Source: CAVQGF01 sp045807945
GTDB lineage: Bacteria; Acidobacteriota; Terriglobia; Terriglobales; Acidobacteriaceae
DNA: 8,405 nucleotides
Direction: 5' to 3'
NCBI GenBank assembly: GCA_045807945.1
Contig: JBJMGI010000093.1
Location: forward strand, 1-8,405
A program made the translations under genes and the position numbers. Under the pieces are notes generated by a model, which did no database searches, was not told where the DNA came from, and saw nothing but the letters and a program-made list of their open reading frames with translations. How positions within the stretch are numbered: the first letter of the stretch is position 1; each line of letters opens with the position of its first letter. Shown one piece after another: positions 1-5,871 of the stretch.

Positions 1-66
1 GAACCGAACCAGGCCGAGTTGCGCGCTATCCGCGAGTACGATAAAGAGGGTTTCTGGACGAAGTAG
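1..66 (+). CDS. C-terminal end of an upstream gene (partial)
   Basis: An open frame enters from the left edge and ends at TAG (64-66), giving 21 residues that begin EPNQAELRAIREYD and end in a Gly-Phe-Trp-Thr-Lys tail. The next gene starts only three bases after the stop, so this is very likely an earlier cistron of the same operon. The stub is too short to assign. Given the neighbours it could be another enzyme of the benzoyl-CoA pathway, such as a 6-hydroxycyclohexene-carbonyl-CoA dehydrogenase or ring-cleaving hydrolase, or the missing beta subunit of the CoA-transferase. The sequence shown does not decide between these. Confidence 0.6.
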   Translation, partial: EPNQAELRAIREYDKEGFWTK

Positions 67-69
67 GCG

Positions 70-831
70 ATGAGCGAATTCAGAACCATCTCGCTGGAGT
101 TTGTGGACCATGTGGCGCGTTTGCGGCTGAACTCGCCGCCGCAGAACGTGATCACCTTCGAGATGATGGACGAGCTTCGCGCTGCGCTCGAGCAGGTTGA
201 GCAGCAGCCGGTCGCGTCGGTGATCATCAGCGGCTCGGAGAAGGCGTTTTCCTCTGGTGTGGACGTGGCCGCGCATACTCCCGACAAAGTGGAAGAGATG
301 CTGCGGCTGTTTCACAGCGTGATCCGGTCGGTGGTCGCGTGCAAGAAGATCACCATCGCGGCCGTGCAAGGAAATTGCCTGGGCGGCGGAGCCGAGCTGG
401 CGATGGTCTGCGACATGGTCTTCACTTCGCCACACGCGCGATGGGGATTCCCTGAGATCAAGCTCGGCTGCTTTCCTCCGGTAGCATGCGCCGGACTTGC
501 GGCGGTGGTCGGGCCAAAGCATGCGGCCGATCTGATTCTTACCGGACGGCAGATCGATGGCACGGAAGCCTCGGCGATTGGACTCGCCAACGAAGCGCTT
601 GGCACGTGCGAGGAGCGCGCTGAAGAATTCGCGCGCACCTTCGCCGACCTCAGCCCCGAGGCGCTCGCCATCACCAAGCGCGCGTTCTACTCCTGGGACG
701 CCTTTCACTTCGACAAAGGACTGGCTAAATCTGAGAAGGTCTACATGGAAGTGCTGATGAAGACCGACGACGCCAAAGAGGGGATTAAGGCCTTCATGCA
801 GAAGCGCCAGCCGAAGTGGAGTGGGAAGTGA
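70..831 (+). CDS. dch: Enoyl-CoA hydratase family, probable cyclohexa-1,5-diene-1-carbonyl-CoA hydratase
   Basis: This is a 253-residue crotonase-fold protein, the normal family length, expected in the cytoplasm. The oxyanion-hole and catalytic region is intact: GNCLGGGAEL places the first catalytic Glu at E109 and FPEIKLG places the second at E129. The 20-residue spacing equals that of the Glu pair in rat crotonase (E144/E164), so hydratase activity is expected. Two features recall the diene-carbonyl-CoA hydratases of benzoyl-CoA degradation (Dch/BamR): the segment GVDVAAHTPDKVEEML at about residues 63-78, and GCFPPVA after the second Glu where ordinary crotonases have a PGAGG-like turn. Dch adds water to cyclohexa-1,5-diene-1-carbonyl-CoA to give 6-hydroxycyclohex-1-ene-1-carbonyl-CoA. 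The subfamily call comes from remembered motif similarity and from the HCR-like genes downstream; a generic short-chain enoyl-CoA hydratase is the alternative. The ATG follows the upstream stop by three bases and the stop overlaps the next start. Confidence 0.8.
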   Translation: MSEFRTISLEFVDHVARLRLNSPPQNVITFEMMDELRAALEQVEQQPVASVIISGSEKAFSSGVDVAAHTPDKVEEMLRLFHSVIRSVVACKKITIAAVQGNCLGGGAELAMVCDMVFTSPHARWGFPEIKLGCFPPVACAGLAAVVGPKHAADLILTGRQIDGTEASAIGLANEALGTCEERAEEFARTFADLSPEALAITKRAFYSWDAFHFDKGLAKSEKVYMEVLMKTDDAKEGIKAFMQKRQPKWSGK

Positions 832-1766
832 AACTCCAATCGCTTCAGCAGGCGATCGCGCAGCACGTCTCTAACGGCTCCTCCGTCGCTCTCGGACTAC
901 AGATGGAGCAGATGATCCCGTTCGCCGCCGGGCACGAGATCATGCGGCAGAAGAAGCGCGAGCTACGGCTGATCGGTCCGATCTCCGACATTTTGTTTGA
1001 CCAGCTCATCGGCGCGGGATGCGTGAAAGACGTCGTGGCCGCCTGGGTCGGCAACGTGATGATGGGGACGGCTTATAACTTTCGCCGCGCCGTGGAGCAG
1101 AAGAATCGGGGAACGCCGGGTGAGAAGCTAAAAATCTTCAATATGAGCAACTTCACGCTGGCGCTGGCGCTGCAGGCGGGGGCTATGGGCGTACCGTTCC
1201 TGCCGACGCGCACCGCTCGCGGCAGTGACATCCCGAAGAACAATCATTTCTTCTACGAGATCATGTCCCCCTTTGCCTCGGAGAGCGGCGAGCGCGAGAT
1301 GGTGTACGCCGTCCGGGCGCTGGTGCCGGATGTGGCGATCGTCCACGTGCAGCGTGCCGACGAAGAGGGGAACGCGCACTGCTGGGGGAACTTCGGCGTC
1401 ATGATCGAAGGTGTACGCGCGGCGAAGAAGGTGATCGTCTGCGCCGAGGAGATCGTCCCGCGCGAGGTCATCTCCTCCGACCCCAACCGCACGGTGATTC
1501 CCGGTTTTCTGGTGAGTGCGGTGTGCGAGGTCCCTCTGGGAGGGCATCCTTCGCCGGTGCAGGGATATTACAAGCGTGACGATTCCTTCTTTCGCCAATA
1601 TCATGAAGAGAGCAAGACGGCAGAGGCGTTCGAGAGCTGGGCCAAGCGCTGGGTGTACGGCGTTCGGAATATTGCCGAGTACGCGAAGCTGCTTGGCGAG
1701 GAGCGCGTCGCGAGCTTGGGCGTAAAACAGCATGCTTATGCGGCGCAGACGGACTACGGATATTGA
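828..1766 (+). CDS. Family I CoA-transferase, alpha subunit (glutaconate CoA-transferase subunit A-like)
   Basis: The product has about 312 residues, close to the roughly 320 of glutaconate CoA-transferase alpha subunits. The N-terminal part has the typical pattern of glycine-rich strand, PFAAGHEIMRQ helix, RELRLIGPISD strand and the conserved segment LIGAGCVKDV. The C-terminal part contains VPDVAIVHVQRADEEGNAHCWG, here split as VPDVAIVHVQ and ADEEGNAHCWG, a core signature of the fold. Enzymes of this family move CoA between acyl groups; the related IpdAB pair instead hydrolyses a ring-derived CoA ester. The catalytic Glu of these heteromers lies in the beta subunit, and no beta subunit follows here, so the partner must be upstream or elsewhere. 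I chose GTG at 828, which overlaps the previous stop as GTGA and has GGAG six bases upstream; an in-frame GTG at 816 would add four residues. Substrate unknown; an aromatic or dicarboxylic acid of the local pathway is likely. Confidence 0.85.
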   Translation: MKLQSLQQAIAQHVSNGSSVALGLQMEQMIPFAAGHEIMRQKKRELRLIGPISDILFDQLIGAGCVKDVVAAWVGNVMMGTAYNFRRAVEQKNRGTPGEKLKIFNMSNFTLALALQAGAMGVPFLPTRTARGSDIPKNNHFFYEIMSPFASESGEREMVYAVRALVPDVAIVHVQRADEEGNAHCWGNFGVMIEGVRAAKKVIVCAEEIVPREVISSDPNRTVIPGFLVSAVCEVPLGGHPSPVQGYYKRDDSFFRQYHEESKTAEAFESWAKRWVYGVRNIAEYAKLLGEERVASLGVKQHAYAAQTDYGY

Positions 1767-2083
1767 TGGATTTCGAGATTCAGCCGGAACAGGTAAAGCA
1801 ATTGGCAGCGCACAATTTTACGCTGCTCGATTGCCGCGAGCCGTGGGAGCACCAGACAGCGCGCATTGAAGGCGCGCTGTTGATCCCGATGAACGAGATT
1901 CCGGCGCGGGCGCATCAGGAACTCGACCCGGATGCGCACATCGTGGTCTATTGCCATCACGGAGTGCGCTCGCTGAACGTGACCAACTGGCTGCGTCAGC
2001 AGGGATTCGAGAAGGTGCAGTCCATGCGCGGCGGGATCGATGCGTGGTCGCGAAGTGTGGATCCGAAAGTACCGACTTATTAA
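1766..2083 (+). CDS. Single-domain rhodanese-like sulfurtransferase
   Basis: This 105-residue protein is one complete rhodanese domain without signal peptide or extra domain. It shows the substrate-side motif DCREPWEH near residue 22 and the active-site loop CHHGVRS with the catalytic Cys at C63, followed by the usual GF-x-KV-x-x-MRGGIDAW ending. Such proteins carry a persulfide on the cysteine and pass sulfur to an acceptor. ATG at 1766 shares its first base with the TGA of the CoA-transferase, which makes it a better start than the in-frame TTG at 1763. Its TAA touches the ATG of the [2Fe-2S] subunit directly. Placement just before a molybdenum hydroxylase suggests, as inference only, sulfur supply for iron-sulfur clusters or for the molybdenum cofactor. 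A general thiosulfate or persulfide housekeeping role is equally possible. Confidence 0.9.
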   Translation: MDFEIQPEQVKQLAAHNFTLLDCREPWEHQTARIEGALLIPMNEIPARAHQELDPDAHIVVYCHHGVRSLNVTNWLRQQGFEKVQSMRGGIDAWSRSVDPKVPTY

Positions 2084-2596
2084 ATGAAGAAAGAACTCAT
2101 TTTGCTGCGCGTCAACGGACGGACCCGCGAGCTCGCCATCGAGCCCTCGAAGCTGCTGCTCGACACTTTGCGCGAGGACCTCGGGCTCACCGGCTCGAAG
2201 CGCGGCTGCGACGACTCTTCGTGTGGCGCGTGCACCGTCCAGGTGAACGGAGTGCCGTCGCTCGCGTGCACCATGCTGGCCGCGAGCTGCGCCAGCGATG
2301 ACGACCTGCCCGAGCCCATCGAGATCACGACGATTGAAGGCGTGGCCGAGCACGGGTCGCTAGCCGCCATTCAGAAATCCTACGGCGATTGGGGCGGCGC
2401 GCAGTGCGGATACTGCACTCCGGGATTCATCATCACGGTGAAGGCGCTCCTAGAGCGCAATCCTGATCCGAACGACGAAGACATCCGCCATGCTCTCAGC
2501 GGGAACCTGTGCCGCTGCACTGGCTACACGCAGATGTTCCAGGCGATCAAGGCGGCGGTGGAGGCGGAGAAGAAGGGAATGGCGGTAGCGAGATGA
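2084..2596 (+). CDS. hcrC: 4-hydroxybenzoyl-CoA reductase-like small subunit, two [2Fe-2S] clusters
   Basis: The protein has 170 residues, the standard size for the iron-sulfur subunit of xanthine dehydrogenase family enzymes. The N-terminal plant-ferredoxin domain binds one cluster with C42, C47, C50 (GCDDSSCGAC) and C62. The C-terminal four-helix domain binds the second with C108 and C111 (QCGYCTPG) and C143 and C145 (NLCRCTGY). All eight ligands are present. Its role is to relay electrons between the molybdenum site and the FAD/[4Fe-4S] subunit. On its own it could serve any XDH-type enzyme; the HCR assignment comes from the FAD subunit encoded downstream. ATG follows the rhodanese TAA with no gap, and its TGA overlaps the next ATG as ATGA. 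A short tail after the last helix (EAEKKGMAVAR) is slightly longer than usual and unremarkable. Confidence 0.93.
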   Translation: MKKELILLRVNGRTRELAIEPSKLLLDTLREDLGLTGSKRGCDDSSCGACTVQVNGVPSLACTMLAASCASDDDLPEPIEITTIEGVAEHGSLAAIQKSYGDWGGAQCGYCTPGFIITVKALLERNPDPNDEDIRHALSGNLCRCTGYTQMFQAIKAAVEAEKKGMAVAR

Positions 2597-2994
2597 TAAA
2601 GGCGTCCACGCTCGTTCTTCTAATGGCGTCTACTTTGGCAGCTGATAAGTATTCAACATGTCCAAAAAGAACTTTCGAGGAAGCGCCTATGCAGAGTGTC
2701 GCCTACGCACAGCTTTCATCGACGGACATTTTGAAGCGAGCACAGAAGAAGGTACTTCCTAAGACTCCGTTAGTTTGTCGATGCTCAGGCAGCATTACAG
2801 TGATCGTGTTTGTGGAGAGCAACAAGACGGTATGTGCAACCGCAAAAAACGGACATCCGCTGTTGCAGAAGGCCGCAGTTGATGCTGCTTCTAAATGGAA
2901 CTACCGCGACGATGCACGATTGGGTGGAACATTCACTGGCGAGTTGACATTTTCATTCGAAGGCAATCATGTCCGACTTCTCAATCATCGGTAA
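2593..2994 (+). CDS. Small exported protein with a TonB C-terminal-like domain, inserted in the reductase operon
   Basis: This 133-residue protein starts at an ATG that overlaps the previous stop (ATGA). An N-terminal segment of about 16 hydrophobic residues (MIKASTLVLLMASTLAA) looks like a short signal peptide with cleavage near residues 16-17, so the product is probably periplasmic. The rest resembles a TonB C-terminal domain: a beta strand GSITVIVFVESNKTV, then the characteristic HPLLQKAAVDAASKWNY helix, then a GTFTGELTFSF strand. The usual N-terminal energy-transducing helix and proline-rich stalk of TonB are missing, so it is not a classical TonB. Several cysteines (about C23, C62, C64 and C81) could form disulfides. 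Its last 26 bases overlap the start of the large subunit. Base composition is lower than its neighbours: hand counts are 26/60 G+C at 2641-2700 against 37/60 at 2461-2520. Function unknown; no link to the reductase can be shown. Confidence 0.72.
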   Translation: MIKASTLVLLMASTLAADKYSTCPKRTFEEAPMQSVAYAQLSSTDILKRAQKKVLPKTPLVCRCSGSITVIVFVESNKTVCATAKNGHPLLQKAAVDAASKWNYRDDARLGGTFTGELTFSFEGNHVRLLNHR

Positions 2995-5578
2995 GCCCAT
3001 CGCCCTGATCGATTCGGCCGGCAAGACCACAGGTCACGGCAAGTATGCCGACGATCTCAGCGTTCCCGGCATGCTGATCGGCAAGATACTGCATTCGCCG
3101 TACCCGCACGCGCGCATCAAGCACATTGATTCGCGGCGCGCACTCGCGCTCGAAGGCGTGGTCACGGTGGTCACAGGCGTGGACGCGCCTAACAAATACG
3201 GAATTCTTCCTGTCGGACACGATGAGACTGCGCTCGCCGTGGACAAGGTCCGCTACGTGGGCGACAACGTGGCGTGCGTCGTCGCGACTACAGAGTCGAT
3301 CGCCGAGCAAGCGGTCGAGCTGATCGACGTGGACTACGAGCTGCTGCCCGCCTACTTCGATCCGGAAGAAGCGATGAAGGCGACCAGCGATCTGATTCAC
3401 GACCATAAAGCCAACAATCTAGAAAAGGATTATCACCACGTCTTCGGAGATCCGGATGCGGCGTTCGCGAAGTGCGATGTGGTGCTCGAAAACCGCTACC
3501 TTGCCGGCGAGGTGACGCACGCGGCGATGGAGCCGCACTCCACCCTGGCGAGTTTCGAATTCAATCCGCAGACCGGCGAGATGGGGCGGCTGACGGTATG
3601 GTCGTCGACGCAGGTTCCGTACTACCTGCAGCACAAGCTCTCGCTGGTGCTCGATATGCCGATGCAGCAGATACGCGTGATCAAGCCGCTGGTGGGCGGC
3701 GGCTTCGGCGGCAAAAGCGAGGTCATCCCGCTGGAGATCATCTCGGCGGTCGCGGCGCGCAAAGCGAAGGCGCCAGTGAAGATCACCTACACGCGCGAGG
3801 AAGTTTTCTGGGCACATCGCGGGCGTCCGCGAACCATTATCGACCTGAAGACCGGCGTTACGAAAGACGGACGCATCCAGTCGGTCGCGGCAAAGGTCAT
3901 ACAGGACGGCGGCGCGTATTGCTCGTACGGCGTGGTCACTATCCTTTATTCAGGCGCGCTGCTCGGCGCGCTTTACGACATCCCCAACATTAAATATGAC
4001 GGCTTCCGCGTGCTCACCAATAAGCCCGCATGCGGCGCGATGCGCGGACACGGAACCGTGAACGTGCGTTTCGCCTTCGAGTCACAGCTTGACGAGTTAG
4101 CGGCGAAGATCGGCATGGACACGGCGGAAATCCGGCGCGTGAATCTGCTCAAGCCTCCCTGCATCACGGTGAACGGCTTGCGGGTTCAGAGCTACGGATT
4201 GCCGGAGTGCATAGATAAGGTTGTTGAAGGTTCGGAGTGGAGCAAGCGCAAAGGCAAGCTCGGCCGAGGACGCGGGCTGGGCCTGGCCTGCTCGCATTAC
4301 GTGAGCGGCGCGGCGAACTCGATCATCCGCTCCGATATGCCGCACTCCACGGTGAACATCAAGATCGATCGCGACGGCGGCGTGGTCGTCTACACCGGAG
4401 CCTCCGACATCGGCCAGGGCTCGGACACGATGGTGGCCCAGGTCGTTGCTGAAGGGCTCGGCTGCAAGATGGACCGCATCCGCGTGATTGCCGCCGACAC
4501 AGATCTAACCCCCATCGATATCGGCTCGTATTCCTCGCGCGTGACGTTCATGAATGGCAACGCGTCGTTGCGCGCAGCGCAGGACGTGAAGAAGAAGATC
4601 ATCCACGCGGCAGCGAAGAAGATGGCCTGCGCGGAAGAAGATGTGGTGATGCGCGACGATATGGTCTGGCGTCGCGGCGCCGCGCACGTTTCATCGTCGC
4701 CGATGCCAGATGCCGCGCACATTCTCGATAAAAAAGATAATCCGTACGGCGGACCAGCAGCGGCCGGAAGCGTCGCACAGGTCTCCGGACGCGTCGAAGG
4801 GCAAGTGCTTCGCGGCTCGCTCCAGCAGAAGCGCAAAGAAGAAGGTCCGAAGGACCGCTTGAGTTTTGAAGAAGCGGTGGTTGCAGCGATTGATTTCACT
4901 GGAGCGCTCAGCGGCACAGGTTCCTATGCACCTCCTCCGCAAGCTCGTGGCGGAGGTCACAAGGGTGGTGGCGTCGGCCCGTCGCCGGCGTATTCGTATT
5001 CGGCACAGGTTGCAGACGTCAGCCTGGACGAAGAGACCGGCATCGTCACCGTGAACAAGATGTGGGCGGCACACGATTGCGGCCGTGCGTTGAATCCTGT
5101 CTCCGTCGAAGGACAAGTGATCGGCTCGGTGTGGATGGGCCTCGGCCAGGCGCTGCAGGAAGAAATGGTGTGGAAAGATGGATTGCTGATGAATCCCGGA
5201 ATGCTCGGGTATCTTTCGCCGTCATCGGCGGAATCGCCGGAGATCGTCAGCTACATCGTCGAGAGCGTTGACCCCGAAGGTCCGTTCGGAGCGAAGGAAG
5301 CCAGCGAAGGCTCGCTCGCGGCCGCCATCCCCGCAATTTCGAACGCGATCTACGACGCAGTCGGCATACGCCTGCGCGAAGCTCCATTCACGCCCGAGCG
5401 CGTTCTTGCGGCCATCCGCGCGCAAAAGGGAATGAAGCATATTGATCTGACCGGACACGACGATCCGGTTCTGCCGACAAAGTTCCGCGAGCACGGCGGC
5501 TCGTTGTGGTTCAAAGGACGCGGCCCGAATCGGCATGAGCTGGATCCGGCAAGGAAGCCGGCTGAGGTGAGTGAGTGA
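2969..5578 (+). CDS. hcrA: 4-hydroxybenzoyl-CoA reductase-like large subunit, molybdenum cofactor-binding
   Basis: The 869-residue product is a xanthine dehydrogenase-family molybdenum subunit. Visible cofactor motifs are GGGFGGK at 243-249, CGAMRGHGT at 355-363, ASDIGQGSDT at 478-487 with Q483 near the molybdopterin, and GPFGAKEASEG at 771-781 with E777 in the place of the family's catalytic Glu. The CGAMRGHGT and GPFGAKEASEG versions fit HCR better than the xanthine oxidase forms. HCR uses a low-potential donor to remove the para-hydroxyl of 4-hydroxybenzoyl-CoA, yielding benzoyl-CoA. The protein is about 100 residues longer than the roughly 769 of Thauera HcrA. The extra length sits mainly around residues 574-632, a charged Pro/Gly/Lys-rich segment, and in about 48 residues after the usual end near 820. 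A Gly-rich loop (661-670) is also notable. The start ATG lies inside the preceding gene, with GAAGG six bases upstream, and the N-terminus IGKPIALIDSAGKTTGHGKYADD aligns as expected, here IGKPIALIDS then KTTGHGKYADD. Confidence 0.88.
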   Translation: MSDFSIIGKPIALIDSAGKTTGHGKYADDLSVPGMLIGKILHSPYPHARIKHIDSRRALALEGVVTVVTGVDAPNKYGILPVGHDETALAVDKVRYVGDNVACVVATTESIAEQAVELIDVDYELLPAYFDPEEAMKATSDLIHDHKANNLEKDYHHVFGDPDAAFAKCDVVLENRYLAGEVTHAAMEPHSTLASFEFNPQTGEMGRLTVWSSTQVPYYLQHKLSLVLDMPMQQIRVIKPLVGGGFGGKSEVIPLEIISAVAARKAKAPVKITYTREEVFWAHRGRPRTIIDLKTGVTKDGRIQSVAAKVIQDGGAYCSYGVVTILYSGALLGALYDIPNIKYDGFRVLTNKPACGAMRGHGTVNVRFAFESQLDELAAKIGMDTAEIRRVNLLKPPCITVNGLRVQSYGLPECIDKVVEGSEWSKRKGKLGRGRGLGLACSHYVSGAANSIIRSDMPHSTVNIKIDRDGGVVVYTGASDIGQGSDTMVAQVVAEGLGCKMDRIRVIAADTDLTPIDIGSYSSRVTFMNGNASLRAAQDVKKKIIHAAAKKMACAEEDVVMRDDMVWRRGAAHVSSSPMPDAAHILDKKDNPYGGPAAAGSVAQVSGRVEGQVLRGSLQQKRKEEGPKDRLSFEEAVVAAIDFTGALSGTGSYAPPPQARGGGHKGGGVGPSPAYSYSAQVADVSLDEETGIVTVNKMWAAHDCGRALNPVSVEGQVIGSVWMGLGQALQEEMVWKDGLLMNPGMLGYLSPSSAESPEIVSYIVESVDPEGPFGAKEASEGSLAAAIPAISNAIYDAVGIRLREAPFTPERVLAAIRAQKGMKHIDLTGHDDPVLPTKFREHGGSLWFKGRGPNRHELDPARKPAEVSE

Positions 5579-5871
5579 GTACAACTACCCGCGCGGACCG
5601 AATCCTGTACTTGGGGTTAACAACTATAGTTCTCTCGCTAGTCACTGGAGCGGTGCTTATGCGCAGCGGAGGGACACATACCGACCCGCGAGAACTGGGA
5701 TTCGGAATCGAGGCGGGGGCGATTCTCCTGCTGCATTTGTGGCTGCTCATGTCTTTGAGTCGCATCATCGTCCGGCGGTATGCGCCGCGCGTTCTCGGTC
5801 TTCTAACGGTCGTTGTCCTTCCTGTGCTGGTTTTTATCGACGTCCATGATTGGATTCGCGCTTATAGATGA
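5575..5871 (+). CDS. Small three-helix membrane protein between reductase subunit genes
   Basis: This 98-residue hydrophobic protein starts at a GTG that overlaps the large-subunit stop (GTGA), with a GAGG-rich ribosome binding site just upstream. Its TGA overlaps the ATG of the FAD subunit (ATGA), so it is firmly embedded in the operon. Three probable membrane helices are visible at about residues 10-30 (LYLGLTTIVLSLVTGAVLM), 44-64 (FGIEAGAILLLHLWLLMSL) and 72-90 (VLGLLTVVVLPVLVFIDV). Arginines at 6, 63, 67-68 and 72 give weak topology hints. Histidines occur in helix 2 (about H54) and at the end of helix 3. I recognise no family. It could anchor the cytoplasmic reductase to the inner membrane or handle electron input, but that is inference from position alone. 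Confidence 0.72.
   Translation: MSTTTRADRILYLGLTTIVLSLVTGAVLMRSGGTHTDPRELGFGIEAGAILLLHLWLLMSLSRIIVRRYAPRVLGLLTVVVLPVLVFIDVHDWIRAYR

Noticed and set aside
816..827. GTG at 816 as start of the CoA-transferase
   Set aside because: It would overlap the hydratase by 16 bases and take up its own best ribosome binding site. The GTGA overlap at 828 with GGAG six bases upstream is the better fit.
1128..1733. 201-codon - strand frame opposite the CoA-transferase
   Set aside because: His/Arg-rich antisense shadow with no recognisable domain. The + strand frame carries the CoA-transferase signatures.
2509..2592. Longer reading frame upstream of the TonB-C-like ATG, in frame with it
   Set aside because: It lies within the conserved C-terminal cluster region of the [2Fe-2S] subunit and lacks any signal peptide at its start. 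The ATG at 2593, overlapping the stop, gives a proper signal peptide.
2969..5578. Ordinary xanthine or CO dehydrogenase large subunit
   Set aside because: The CGAMRGHGT and GPFGAKEASEG motifs and the [4Fe-4S] insertion in the partner FAD subunit fit the HCR group better, though the substrate is not proven.
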